Part shown: positions 9,007 through 17,060 of the stretch, piece by piece
Numbering within the stretch: position 1 is the stretch's first letter
Layout: each line of letters starts with the position of its first letter
Source: Chitinophaga filiformis
Lineage (GTDB): Bacteria; Bacteroidota; Bacteroidia; Chitinophagales; Chitinophagaceae
Assembly (NCBI RefSeq): GCF_900102545.1
Contig: NZ_FNBN01000005.1
Coordinates: 372,001 to 436,000 of the forward strand
Direction: 5' to 3'
Length of the DNA stretch: 64,000 bases
Notes under the pieces: generated by a model
The model's input: the letters and a program-made list of their open reading frames with translations, nothing else
Database searches by the model: none
What the model was told of the DNA's origin: nothing
Made by a program: the position numbers and the translations under genes

Positions 9007-10338
9007 ATGACAAAGCACGACCAACAATTGAAAGGCAAAAAAATCCTTTTTGGCACTGTACCTGCCGACGGACATTTTAACCCATTGACCGGACTGGCAA
9101 AACATCTACAGGCATCTGGCTGTGATGTACGGTGGTATGCTTCCCCTCTATTTACAAAGAAACTGGAGAAACTGGGTATTCACCATTACCCTTTTGTGAA
9201 AGCCCTGGATTTGAACCAGGATAATCTTGGGACTGTACTTCCTCAAAGAGCATTGATCGAAGATCCTGCAGCAAAACTGGACTTTGATATGATAGAGGTC
9301 TTCGCTAAAAGAGGTCCCGAGTACTATGAAGATATCAAAGAGATCTATCAGTCTTTTCCTTTTGATATTATGATTGCAGATTCTGTGTTTACTGCCATCC
9401 CATTTGTTAAATCCCTGATGAACATTCCTGTACTATCAATCGGCATTGTTCCGCTTGCAGAGAATTCTGTTGATCTTGCACCTTATGGTATGGCACTGCC
9501 TCCTGCTACCAATGAAGCTGAAAAAGCAAAATATGCAGAGTTACGCGAGCTGATGACAACAGTTGTGTTCAAAAAGTCAACTGATACTTATGATGATATT
9601 TTGAACAGTTATAATATTCCTCACGAGAGGAGCTTCCTGTTTGACCTGCTGATACGTGAAGCTACTTCTTATCTGCAGATAGGAACGCCTTCTTTCGAAT
9701 ACGAACGCAGTGATATAGGAAAGAACGTCCGTTTTGTAGGCGCGTTGATGGCATATTCAGAGCGGCAACAAACGCCATGGTTTGATGAGCGCCTGAAAAA
9801 ATATAAGAAAGTAGTGCTGCTTACCCAGGGTACTGTGGAGAGAGACATCAATAAACTGATCATTCCGACACTGGAAGCTTTTAAGGGCTCTGATGTGCTG
9901 GTGGTGACTGCCACTGCTAATAATCAGACGGCCGCATTACGGGCGCAATATCCGCAGGATAACATTATTGTGGAGGATTATATCCCATTTGATGAGATCA
10001 TGCCTTATACCAACGTTTATGTAACAAATGGAGGATATGGCGGTACGCTCTTAAGCATTAAACATAAGGTGCCGATGGTGGCTGCGGGTATACATGAAGG
10101 AAAGAGTGAAATATGTGCCCGCATAGGCTATTTCAAACTGGGTATTAACCTGGTGACGGATACGCCTACATCTGAGCAGGTAAAAGATGCAGTGAACAAG
10201 GTATTGGCCGATGGCAGTTATAAGGAACATGTTGTAAGGCTGGCCGATGAAATAAATACCTACAATGCAATAGAAACAAGTGCCGGTTATGTTGCCCAGC
10301 TGATACAGGTGCATGCCGCCAGTGCAGTTGCGCAGTAA
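9007..10338 (+). CDS. MGT/UGT-like glycosyltransferase (GT1 superfamily)
   Basis: 443-residue GT-B fold enzyme of the UDP-glucosyltransferase/macrolide glycosyltransferase type, likely transferring a sugar from a nucleotide donor to a small hydrophobic acceptor. The N-terminal acceptor domain begins KILFGTVPADGHFNPLTGLA. The C-terminal donor domain has VLLTQGTVERD and the signature region DYIPFDEIMPYTNVYVTNGG-YGG, followed by PMVAAGIHEGKSE. No signal peptide or membrane helix is seen, so it is cytosolic. It stands alone, with its own strong terminator and a -7-like TACCTTTG at 8898-8905, so there is no pathway context for the acceptor. Such enzymes often modify secondary metabolites or xenobiotics; that is family knowledge only. 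Confidence 0.85.
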   Translation: MTKHDQQLKGKKILFGTVPADGHFNPLTGLAKHLQASGCDVRWYASPLFTKKLEKLGIHHYPFVKALDLNQDNLGTVLPQRALIEDPAAKLDFDMIEVFAKRGPEYYEDIKEIYQSFPFDIMIADSVFTAIPFVKSLMNIPVLSIGIVPLAENSVDLAPYGMALPPATNEAEKAKYAELRELMTTVVFKKSTDTYDDILNSYNIPHERSFLFDLLIREATSYLQIGTPSFEYERSDIGKNVRFVGALMAYSERQQTPWFDERLKKYKKVVLLTQGTVERDINKLIIPTLEAFKGSDVLVVTATANNQTAALRAQYPQDNIIVEDYIPFDEIMPYTNVYVTNGGYGGTLLSIKHKVPMVAAGIHEGKSEICARIGYFKLGINLVTDTPTSEQVKDAVNKVLADGSYKEHVVRLADEINTYNAIETSAGYVAQLIQVHAASAVAQ

Positions 10339-10365
10339 GACAGCTTGTAGCCATAAATGAAAATA

Positions 10366-10400
10366 AATAAGCCACAGATCACTGGTATCTGTGGCTTATT
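10366..10400 (+). terminator. Intrinsic terminator after the glycosyltransferase
   Basis: A perfect 14-bp stem, AATAAGCCACAGAT paired with ATCTGTGGCTTATT around CACTGGT, lies 28 nt after the stop codon. The arms carry A and T tails, so it could work in both directions. Confidence 0.8.
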
Positions 10401-10467
10401 CTATTGTTTGCCATACTGCTTTTTATTTGGTGCCCAGAATCTCCCACAAGATCAGATATTTTTAAAA

Positions 10468-10508
10468 TTGGTACAATTTGTACCAAATGGGATTTTTATG
10501 TATCTTTG
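10468..10508 (+). promoter_or_regulatory. Promoter with overlapping palindromic operator for the TA-like cassette
   Basis: TTTG at 10477-10480 and TATCTTTG at 10501-10508 are separated by 20 nt, matching the Bacteroidota housekeeping promoter. The -33 element lies inside a perfect inverted repeat, TTGGTACA-ATT-TGTACCAA (10468-10486). This is the arrangement expected if the downstream HTH protein represses its own operon. The predicted transcript starts about 30 nt before the TTG start at 10545. Confidence 0.75.
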
Positions 10509-10544
10509 GAGTAACACCGAAACATCGAGCTAAACGCAAGAAAA

Positions 10545-11066
10545 TTGAAAGTAAAAATTCTTGAGGTTAAATCTGGCAGTGCAATCGAGGCGCTGATCAG
10601 AAAAGGTACAATTAAGGAGATGCCATCCATGCATGACGGCTGGCAATTCAATTTTGATAAAGAGCTTAAAAAACTGAAAAATGCTACAGGTTATCTTCTG
10701 GTTACAGACGAAGTTCCGCTTGTTATTGAAGGATGCATGATATTCCAGCTAATTGACAAAAGGGAACCATATTTATCTATGATCGAAGTAGCGCCTCACA
10801 ACCGGAATGAGGAAAAGAAGCATGATTGGGTTGCTGGTTGTCTTATCGCTTATGCTTTCATGCTGAGTGTTCGGCTTGGTCAGGACGAGTATAAGGCGTA
10901 CTTGCAACTTGATGTGCTGGAAGAGCATGAAGAAAATGAGAAAAAATTAATGAAAGTGTATTCGAAAAGGTACAATGCGAAACGAATCGGTACAACAACC
11001 ACAATGGTTATTGCAGATGAAGATGGCGAAAAGCTTGTAGAAAAATACCTGAAAGGAACAGAATAA
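10545..11066 (+). CDS. GNAT-fold-like protein, putative toxin of a toxin-antitoxin pair
   Basis: 173-residue cytosolic protein beginning at TTG 10545 (MKVKILEVKSG). The second half follows the order of a GNAT core: a strand ending in an APHNR-like segment (LSMIEVAPHNR), an alpha helix (VAGCLIAYAFMLSVRLG), a strand (AYLQLDV), then a helix and strand (KLMKVYSKRYNAKRIG, MVIAD). I recognise this pattern from small acetyltransferase-like proteins encoded next to HigA-like regulators. No clear acetyl-CoA P-loop Q/RxxGxG/A is present, so catalytic activity is uncertain. It is first in a two-gene unit, 17 nt before a HigA-like gene, and is driven by a promoter overlapping a perfect palindrome. Toxicity is inference from architecture. 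A non-toxic GNAT-like protein is the alternative. Confidence 0.6.
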   Translation: MKVKILEVKSGSAIEALIRKGTIKEMPSMHDGWQFNFDKELKKLKNATGYLLVTDEVPLVIEGCMIFQLIDKREPYLSMIEVAPHNRNEEKKHDWVAGCLIAYAFMLSVRLGQDEYKAYLQLDVLEEHEENEKKLMKVYSKRYNAKRIGTTTTMVIADEDGEKLVEKYLKGTE

Positions 11067-11083
11067 ATTCAAAAATTTGTGCA

Positions 11084-11590
11084 ATGGAAAAGAAAAGAAG
11101 AACCCGCCAACAGCTAGATGTCACCCTTGGGCCAAAAGATGGTCTGGCAAGAAGCGCCAAGCATAAAGCAGTTGTTGCCGCTGCTGCCAAAGAACATAAT
11201 GCAAACCGAAGTGTTGCGCGATTGATCAGGAATGAAATGTTAGCCATCCGTTATCAAATGGAGTCCTACATTTCAGACCAAACGATTACTGCAAATGAAT
11301 TGCGATCTATTAAAGATTTTGCCAATGATTTCCTACGTATTTTGAATTTGAAGAAGGGAGATTTTGCTTATTATATCGAAATTGATCTTGCCAACTTAAA
11401 TAAATACTATAAAGAAGATAGAAAATTCAACCCGGAGCTGGCTTTAAAATTTGGGCATTTCTTTCATACGCCTGCTGATTTATGGCTTAGGGTTCAATTT
11501 AAAAATGAAATGTTAAAGTTTGAGCAGGAGACAAGGCTGGAAAAGAAATACCAGAAATACGATTACGAAAAAGTCTTACAGATTGCATAA
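11084..11590 (+). CDS. HigA-like HTH protein, putative antitoxin and autorepressor
   Basis: 168 residues. The N-terminus is basic and low in complexity (MEKKRRTRQQ, with an Ala-rich helix at about 24-38). The C-terminal half (about 95-160) resembles the HigA/XRE addiction-module antidote: a helix-turn-helix around LNLKKGDFAYYIEIDLANLN, then the typical end of the fold, FNPELALKFGHFFHTPADLW followed by LRVQ. In this family the pattern aLaLrLarffgtspelWlnLQ is diagnostic. It follows the GNAT-like gene by 17 nt in toxin-first order, as in higBA. The palindrome at 10468-10486 is its likely binding site. The long N-terminal extension is unusual for HigA. Confidence 0.65.
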   Translation: MEKKRRTRQQLDVTLGPKDGLARSAKHKAVVAAAAKEHNANRSVARLIRNEMLAIRYQMESYISDQTITANELRSIKDFANDFLRILNLKKGDFAYYIEIDLANLNKYYKEDRKFNPELALKFGHFFHTPADLWLRVQFKNEMLKFEQETRLEKKYQKYDYEKVLQIA

Positions 11591-11727
11591 AAATTCATGG
11601 CATTCTGCCTGTCACATATGTTCTCTTGCACTAAAATAATAGTTTCATTGGCGCCTCTTCCGAATGGAAGGCGCCATTTTGATTTTATAGCGACCGATAC
11701 TCAATGAGTTTGAGACAATTCGCTGCA

Positions 11728-11775
11728 ATCAACCCCTTTAGGGCTAGCCTTGTTTCTAGCCCGGTGAAACCCCGG
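11728..11775 (+). repeat. Degenerate copy of the dispersed double-hairpin element
   Basis: The segment caatcaacccctttaggg followed by ccttgtttctagccc matches the element at 26241-26292 at nearly every position across 40 nt. Hairpin 1 is reduced to CCC-TTTA-GGG, and hairpin 2 (CCCGG-TGAAA-CCCCGG) has lost two G. It sits between the HigA-like gene and the terminator of the GH5-like gene. Confidence 0.6.
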
Positions 11776-11796
11776 TATGATGGCAAAAAAAGAAGA

Positions 11797-11827
11797 AAGC
11801 CGTCTCAAAAAGTAATTGAGACGGCTT
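11797..11827 (-). terminator. Intrinsic terminator of the GH5-like gene
   Basis: AAGCCGTCTCAA and TTGAGACGGCTT form a perfect 12-bp stem around AAAGTAA. On the minus strand it is followed by a T-rich tail (TCTTCTTTTTTT). It lies 13 nt after the stop of the glycoside hydrolase. Confidence 0.85.
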
Positions 11828-11839
11828 CTATTCAACCAT

Positions 11840-12880
11840 TTATAACCCCCAACCGTAACGCAACCTGAAAACGCCGGAGGAGCTCACTGTAGAAATAGTA
11901 ATATTGGTACCACTGCCTCCACGCTTCAACAGGCTATAGGAATCGTTGTCGCGCAAGCCTGGCCAGTAAACGCTTGCAATTTTATCGTTCCTGCAAACGT
12001 CGCTGGTTGAAACGATATAGGCAATTTCATTATCAGATTGTGGACCATTCTGGTAATCTTTACCTGAATTCATAGTGGCGCCGAATTCAGTTATGACCGT
12101 GCGGCTTCCATAACTGCCTATACGGTTCCTCCAGTCAGTCCTCCAGTCAGCGGCACTGTGGGTAGCCCAGTATGCATAGTTATGAAGTCCCAGCAAACAA
12201 CTGCTAAACCGGCTATCAGCACCGACACCGGTAACATTTTCAGAATAGCCCTGACCATCCAGTATGATCCTGCCTTTTGGAACATTAGGGTAATTTGAAA
12301 GGAACTGTGCATATATAGCAGTCAGTTGACTCAATGTGTAACCATGTGGCTCATTAAACGGCTCAAAGTATACATTACTGTTACCCTGGTATTTATTTAC
12401 AATGGTAGTCCACATATTCCAGAAGTCGGTAGTGTTATCAATTATACCATCCTTAGAAGAGGCGCTTTCCCAGCATGCGATAATAACTTTCCAACCTTTA
12501 CTGGTGGCTTTATCAATAGCCGCCGTATAACTTCCCCACCAACTTTCGGCTACAGAAGGCGGATTAACCGGAATGCGTATAGTGTTTACTCCGTTCACTG
12601 CGCTCGAAAAGCCGTTAAGAATAGCATCTGTTTTGGCAGCTACCGTACTATAGTTATCACTGGCTGTTAAACCGGAGGGGATCACCCAGCCATCTACAAA
12701 ATTGTCTCTTCCATCGGCCCAGTTTAATCCGGAAATACTTGCTGCGCCTACAGATTCAGTGGATGCCACGAGGGTATTGGCGTCGTCGGAGGGTTCAACT
12801 ATCTGATTATTGGTTTTAGTGCAGCTACCCAAAATCAGGATACAACCTGAGATGTACAGGACGTTCATTAATTTTTTCAT
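11840..12880 (-). CDS. GH5-like (cellulase-fold) glycoside hydrolase lipoprotein
   Basis: 346-residue exported (beta/alpha)8 glycosidase. The signal peptide ends in the lipobox LGSC (Cys20), followed by an acidic, Ser/Thr-rich linker. The catalytic domain (about 50-330) shows the acid/base motif FEPFNEPHGY (N-E-P) and the nucleophile strand VITEFGAT, both typical of clan GH-A/GH5. Other supportive segments are TIRIPVNPPS, WKVIIACWES and LLGLHNYAYW. The expected substrate is a beta-1,4-linked glucan or mannan, but the subfamily is not resolved by eye. It stands alone without a SusCD pair beside it. As a lipoprotein it would sit on the outer membrane, probably facing outward. Confidence 0.8.
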   Translation of the reverse strand: MKKLMNVLYISGCILILGSCTKTNNQIVEPSDDANTLVASTESVGAASISGLNWADGRDNFVDGWVIPSGLTASDNYSTVAAKTDAILNGFSSAVNGVNTIRIPVNPPSVAESWWGSYTAAIDKATSKGWKVIIACWESASSKDGIIDNTTDFWNMWTTIVNKYQGNSNVYFEPFNEPHGYTLSQLTAIYAQFLSNYPNVPKGRIILDGQGYSENVTGVGADSRFSSCLLGLHNYAYWATHSAADWRTDWRNRIGSYGSRTVITEFGATMNSGKDYQNGPQSDNEIAYIVSTSDVCRNDKIASVYWPGLRDNDSYSLLKRGGSGTNITISTVSSSGVFRLRYGWGL

Positions 12881-13102
12881 AACAAGTGGTTTTAACGTTA
12901 ATATTTGAAATTACAGGGTATTCCGGAGTAGGAAGGGGGGCGATTTCTTAAAAAAGAGGGGGGAAAATAACAAAATGAATATGATCTGCCTGTGAAATGG
13001 AGCTGTTATAAACCAGCCGGGCTATCTCAATAAAAAAGGTGCACAGAAATGTGAACCTTTAGCCATCTTTTTCAAAAAGATCAATTCAATTACTGAAAAT
13101 AC

Positions 13103-13127
13103 AAAACCCGCTACAGGAGCGGGTTTT
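13103..13127 (-). terminator. Intrinsic terminator of the 13.2-14.7 kb membrane-protein gene
   Basis: AAAACCCGCT and AGCGGGTTTT pair perfectly around ACAGG, with A/T tails on both sides. It is 38 nt beyond the stop of the minus-strand gene. The remaining spacer (12881-13102) up to the GH5-like start holds no other feature I can support. Confidence 0.8.
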
Positions 13128-13164
13128 AAAGTTTCATGGAGTCCACTTGTGTCTGTATAGGAAC

Positions 13165-14658
13165 TTAACTCAATAAATTCGGGGGTGGCAAGCGGGCATT
13201 TGAATATCCAGCAACCTCTCCTACAGTTTCATCAATTCCTTTGGGGGTTTGTTCTGTTTTGATCACTTCTATATGAAAGATAGGCAGCATTACAACAAAC
13301 TGTACGACAGTAAAAGCGCCTGTAAGCCACATAGTCGCATTGCTGCGAGTAAAAGGTGATGCTGAGTCAAAGTAATTTTCGCCCTTCAGGGCTGTCACTG
13401 CCAATATGCCAGAGTAAACCAGCATGGCCATCCAGCCCGTACCCAGGAAGAAATAATAACCCCTGACTGAAACGCAATATATTACCAGTATGATTGAATC
13501 AATTAGCCACATTATCCAGGATGAGTAGAGCACGTCGAAGCCTTCCCCGATCCACATACCTATGAAATTAAATAACAGCATCAAGAACATGATGCTGCCT
13601 GCCTTCTGTCCCAGCTGAGCTTCGTAATAAAAGAAACGGGTCCTTTCTTCCACCTCAGGAATGGCTTTGGCAAACAGCACTACGAAGGGAAAGACCAGCA
13701 TGCCCACTATGGGGAGGTTGACGATCCAGTATAACCAGGAGATCTTTATCTGGTTGCTGCTAAAGTATTCTAACAGAAATTTTCGGTAATACAGGGTTAC
13801 GGCCACCAGAAAAGTCAGTGCGCCTGCCATGCCCAGGATCATTAAGAGCAAGGAATGGCCATTAAAAAGCTGCTGCTGGTATTTCTGGGATAAAATTACT
13901 GCCGGGTAGGAGAATAAACCAACTATCAGCAGGTTGATAAGAAAACGCAAAGCGTAGAAAATACTTAGAGCGGCCGGCTTGGTATAATGGGTGGAAAGAT
14001 CGATGCGAAATAATTGCTTCCAGCTCCTTTTGTTTATGGCAGCCATATAACATGTTGCATAAAGTATGTACGTACCACATTGTATAGCCGGGTGAGCGAC
14101 ATACATCAGTACATTCAAAGAGCGATAAGTATTTTCGCCTGTAGGTACGCTGAACAGGTCATTTAATCGAATATAGCGAAACAATACATTATAGGGTGAA
14201 CGGTCGAGGTAAGCACTGCCATAAAACAGCAATGATGTAATGGCAGCGAATACCCACACAGGCCAGAAGTACCGGAGGCTCTGTTTTTTGAAACAGATGA
14301 AAGCGAATACAAGTGCTGGTAAAAATTCGGAATTAAAGAACAATGCATGCAGGTTGGTCAATACCACTGATCCCTCCAGGATATGATGCTTGTTCAGGAA
14401 GAAATCGGTAAAATAAATAATCAGCGAAACGCCAAAAGCGAGGGTTGCAGGTTTTACTGTGCGAAAAGCCAGCCCCATGGCAGCCCATAAAACTGCATTT
14501 TTTATAAGGAAGACCAGGAATTGCAGCCCGTCGAATCGGGTAGCTTCTGCATTAAAGTCGTAATACAGATTGTGGTACATCTGAATACCCGCAGAGACCA
14601 GGGCAGTCAGGAAAACAAGGGGTAATACTTTTAACCAGGAAAAACGGATTTCAGTCAT
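13165..14658 (-). CDS. Polytopic membrane protein of unknown function
   Basis: 497-residue integral membrane protein with about 11-12 hydrophobic segments spread over its length, starting at residue 9 (VLPLVFLTALVSAGIQ). No signal peptide, catalytic motif or transporter signature is recognisable. The last 40 residues (from EVIKTEQTPKG) are polar and end in a Pro-rich tail. It is transcribed alone, upstream of its own terminator. The layout of large loops between helices recalls uncharacterised Bacteroidota membrane proteins, but I do not recognise the family and assign no role. Confidence 0.75.
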   Translation of the reverse strand: MTEIRFSWLKVLPLVFLTALVSAGIQMYHNLYYDFNAEATRFDGLQFLVFLIKNAVLWAAMGLAFRTVKPATLAFGVSLIIYFTDFFLNKHHILEGSVVLTNLHALFFNSEFLPALVFAFICFKKQSLRYFWPVWVFAAITSLLFYGSAYLDRSPYNVLFRYIRLNDLFSVPTGENTYRSLNVLMYVAHPAIQCGTYILYATCYMAAINKRSWKQLFRIDLSTHYTKPAALSIFYALRFLINLLIVGLFSYPAVILSQKYQQQLFNGHSLLLMILGMAGALTFLVAVTLYYRKFLLEYFSSNQIKISWLYWIVNLPIVGMLVFPFVVLFAKAIPEVEERTRFFYYEAQLGQKAGSIMFLMLLFNFIGMWIGEGFDVLYSSWIMWLIDSIILVIYCVSVRGYYFFLGTGWMAMLVYSGILAVTALKGENYFDSASPFTRSNATMWLTGAFTVVQFVVMLPIFHIEVIKTEQTPKGIDETVGEVAGYSNARLPPPNLLS

Positions 14659-14766
14659 AGAATAGGATTAGGTCGGAGAAGCACAGCGAATGGCTTAACA
14701 ATACAAATAATAATCTTTTAATAATTCCATAAAACCAGCAGGGTAGGTTTTATTCAAAAAACAAAA

Positions 14767-14795
14767 AAGCGAATGATCAGATTGACCATTCGCTT
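14767..14795 (-). terminator. Terminator of the tRNA-Val pair
   Basis: AAGCGAATG and CATTCGCTT form a perfect 9-bp stem with an 11-nt loop. On the minus strand it ends in a TTTTTT run, 4 nt after the second tRNA. Confidence 0.85.
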
Positions 14796-14798
14796 TAG

Positions 14799-14873
14799 TG
14801 GGAGTTGACGGATTCGAACCATCGACCCTCTGCTTGTAAGGCAGATGCTCTGAACCAGCTGAGCTAAACTCCC
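14799..14873 (-). tRNA. tRNA-Val (anticodon TAC), copy 2 of the transcript
   Basis: Read on the minus strand, GGGAGTT and AACTCCC form the acceptor stem. The anticodon loop is CTTACAA with anticodon TAC (reads GUA/GUN), the T-loop is TTCGAAT and the discriminator is A. CCA is not encoded. The sequence is identical to the copy at 14906-14980. Confidence 0.97.
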
Positions 14874-14905
14874 TTGAAGAAAAAAATCAGTGAAAATTTA
14901 AAGAG

Positions 14906-14980
14906 TGGGAGTTGACGGATTCGAACCATCGACCCTCTGCTTGTAAGGCAGATGCTCTGAACCAGCTGAGCTAAACTCCC
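14906..14980 (-). tRNA. tRNA-Val (anticodon TAC), copy 1 of the transcript
   Basis: It has the same 75-nt cloverleaf as the neighbouring copy, 32 nt away: acceptor GGGAGTT/AACTCCC, D-arm GCTC-GAGC, anticodon loop CTTACAA, T-loop TTCGAAT. Both are transcribed from one promoter at 15026-15056. Confidence 0.97.
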
Positions 14981-15025
14981 TCTTTTTTTCTTCGTTACCG
15001 TCAGGCCTTTCGTCTGATGGGATTG

Positions 15026-15056
15026 CAAAGGTATAAACTATTTTTATTCTACCAAA
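15026..15056 (-). promoter_or_regulatory. Promoter of the tRNA-Val pair
   Basis: On the minus strand, TTTG (15053-15056), a 19-nt spacer and TACCTTTG (15026-15033) match the Bacteroidota consensus. The first tRNA begins 45 nt downstream. Confidence 0.75.
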
Positions 15057-15151
15057 TTTTTTTGAGAAGATTTTAAAAAAAAGTAAACGCCTTCTCAATT
15101 TGTATTGCTCTCAAATGCTTTGCTGTGCAGTGTTTGAGACGATCCGATTTA

Positions 15152-16429
15152 TTATTTCAACTCCCAATCTATCAGCTGATTTGTCCATTCAAGACGATAA
15201 GGTGTTGTCACTTTGATGTAGTTATCCGTATATCCTTCCATCATACCATCCTTGCCATGTTTCTCAAACAGCACCTTCCTTGTTTCACCAACATGCTGTT
15301 CATTGAAATACTGTTGTTTCTTATGGCTCAGGTTACGCAGCATCTTATTGCGTTCATTCCTTACGTGCACAGGTATCACCGGTGTAATATCAAGCGCAGC
15401 GGTATTAGCGCGTTCGGAATAGGTGAATACGTGCAGGTAGCTGATGTCGAGTGAATGGAGGAAATCATACGTTTCCTGGAAGTGTGCATCAGATTCTGCC
15501 GGGAAGCCTACTATCACATCTACGCCAATGGCGCAATGCGGCATAAACTGTTTGATAAGAGCAACCTTTTCTGCATACAGTTCACGGCGATAACGGCGAC
15601 GCATCAGACCCAGTATCTCGTTACTGCCGCTCTGCAGGGGAATATGGAAATGCGGCATGAACTTTTTGCTGTTAGCCACAAATTCAATGATCTCATTGCT
15701 CAGCAGGTTAGGCTCTATGGAAGAGATGCGGTAACGCTCTATACCTTCCACCTTATCCAGTTCCTGTATCAGTTCAAAGAAGGTTTCTTCTCTTTTCTTA
15801 CCGCCTTCCAGGCCCTTGCCAAAGTCGCCCAGGTTAATACCGGTCAGCACGATCTCTTTCACACCACTGGTGGCCAGGGAATGGGCATGCTGTACTACAC
15901 TGGCCACACTATCGCTACGGCTTTTACCGCGCGCCATAGGAATGGTACAGAAAGCACAGGTATAATCACAGCCATCCTGCACCTTCAGGAAGGTACGGGT
16001 ACGGTCGTTCAGTGAGTAAGAAGCATGGAAGGTATTCACGTCTTCGATATCGCAGGAGCAGATCTTTGCGCTATCGCCTTTAGTGAGTGTTTTCAGATGG
16101 TCTACGATATTGAACTTCTCTGCGGCCCCCAATACCAGGTCAACTCCTTCAATTTCAGCGATTTCCTTTGGTTTCAGCTGGGCATAACAGCCGGTGATGA
16201 CGATCATGCTTTCAGGAGCCCTCCGCTGGATACGGCGTACCAGGTGGCGGCACTCCTTATCCGCATTGTCGGTAACAGAGCAGGTATTGATCACATATAC
16301 ATCGGCCTGTTCCTCAAAATCCGTTTTCACAAATCCATCCTGTTCCAGCAGCCTGCTCAGGGAGGAGGTTTCTGAAAAGTTCAGCTTACAGCCGAGGGTA
16401 TGAAATGCTACTTTTTTACCTGTTGTCAT
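15152..16429 (-). CDS. mtaB: tRNA t6A37 methylthiotransferase (MtaB-type radical SAM)
   Basis: 425-residue radical-SAM enzyme that adds a methylthio group to t6A at position 37 of ANN-decoding tRNAs. The N-terminal UPF0004 domain holds three Fe-S Cys (LGCKLNFSET, NTCSVTDNAD, ITGCYAQL). The central radical-SAM domain has the CxxxCxxC cluster in QDGCDYTCAFCTIP. A TRAM-like region closes the protein (from about 360). The sub-family (MtaB rather than MiaB or RimO) is chosen from the KVAFHTLGCKLN start and the RTFLKVQDGCDYTCAFC signature. A TACCTTTG box on the minus strand lies just upstream (16438-16445), which would give a very short leader. It is next to tRNA genes but not co-transcribed with them. 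Confidence 0.93.
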   Translation of the reverse strand: MTTGKKVAFHTLGCKLNFSETSSLSRLLEQDGFVKTDFEEQADVYVINTCSVTDNADKECRHLVRRIQRRAPESMIVITGCYAQLKPKEIAEIEGVDLVLGAAEKFNIVDHLKTLTKGDSAKICSCDIEDVNTFHASYSLNDRTRTFLKVQDGCDYTCAFCTIPMARGKSRSDSVASVVQHAHSLATSGVKEIVLTGINLGDFGKGLEGGKKREETFFELIQELDKVEGIERYRISSIEPNLLSNEIIEFVANSKKFMPHFHIPLQSGSNEILGLMRRRYRRELYAEKVALIKQFMPHCAIGVDVIVGFPAESDAHFQETYDFLHSLDISYLHVFTYSERANTAALDITPVIPVHVRNERNKMLRNLSHKKQQYFNEQHVGETRKVLFEKHGKDGMMEGYTDNYIKVTTPYRLEWTNQLIDWELK

Positions 16430-16539
16430 AAGGACGGCAAAGGTACCACCTTTTTTTTTATACTGGTTATATTGCCAAAATTGTATAGATTGCCGCCCGG
16501 CAGAGCAAATGCTGAAATATTTCGTAACAGAGCGTAACC

Positions 16540-16995
16540 ATGAAATCTAAGGGCAAGTATGTACCTATGTTGTTATTAGCGCTATTGTTGTGGCTGGCCT
16601 GGCAGCAACAATGGTGGAAAGGGCCTCAGCGGTCTCCGCGTGTGTCTTCTTCCGGTAACACAACTATCGCCAGGGCAAACCACAGAAATACTAATACTAC
16701 TGGCAGCGGCCCGGCAATTCTCAACCGGCATGCTCCCCTAAAATATACCCGTCACGCCAGATGCCGGATGGCCTGCCGCCATGTTACCGAAGCTGAGGTA
16801 GTCGAAATCCTGGAAAACGGACGTGTAAATACAGAGAAATCCAATCCCCACGACGAACCATGCCCCACCTATGCGCTGGAAGGCTATTCAGAAGAAGGAC
16901 AGCACCTCCGCGTGGTCTTCGCTCCCTGTGAAGATACTACCAGCGTAGTTACCTGTATTGACCTCGACAAGGACTGGTCTTGCAGCTGTAATTAG
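16540..16995 (+). CDS. Membrane-anchored DUF4258 protein
   Basis: 151 residues. One N-terminal hydrophobic segment (about 8-20, LLLALLLWLAW) acts as signal or anchor, followed by a Ser/Thr/Asn linker. The C-terminal domain (about 65-150) matches the DUF4258 pattern: KYTRHARCRMACRHVTEAEV, then VVEILENGRVN, YALEGYS and LRVVFAPCEDTTSVVTCIDL. DUF4258 is distantly related to RelE/BrnT-like folds, but the biochemical function is unknown. Here it is exported or anchored rather than cytosolic, so toxin action is unlikely. Five Cys residues in the domain could form disulphides. It precedes plsC by 65 nt on the same strand and may be co-transcribed with plsC-priA. Confidence 0.75.
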   Translation: MKSKGKYVPMLLLALLLWLAWQQQWWKGPQRSPRVSSSGNTTIARANHRNTNTTGSGPAILNRHAPLKYTRHARCRMACRHVTEAEVVEILENGRVNTEKSNPHDEPCPTYALEGYSEEGQHLRVVFAPCEDTTSVVTCIDLDKDWSCSCN

Positions 16996-17060
16996 GTATT
17001 TCCGTCAGTAAGCAGTAATTTTCCGGCTTGGATCCGACAAATAAAGAGACTGGCATTATT

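Noticed and set aside
10545-11590. Prophage or integrative element remnant
   Set aside because: Apart from the TA-like pair there is no integrase, att repeat, tRNA disruption or phage gene nearby.
16540-16995. Toxin of the BrnT/RelE group
   Set aside because: The DUF4258 domain is distantly similar, but here it follows a signal or anchor segment and has no antitoxin partner.
17028-17060. TTG start for plsC at 17028
   Set aside because: It would add 11 residues with no family similarity. The ATG at 17061 begins the conserved hydrophobic N-terminus.
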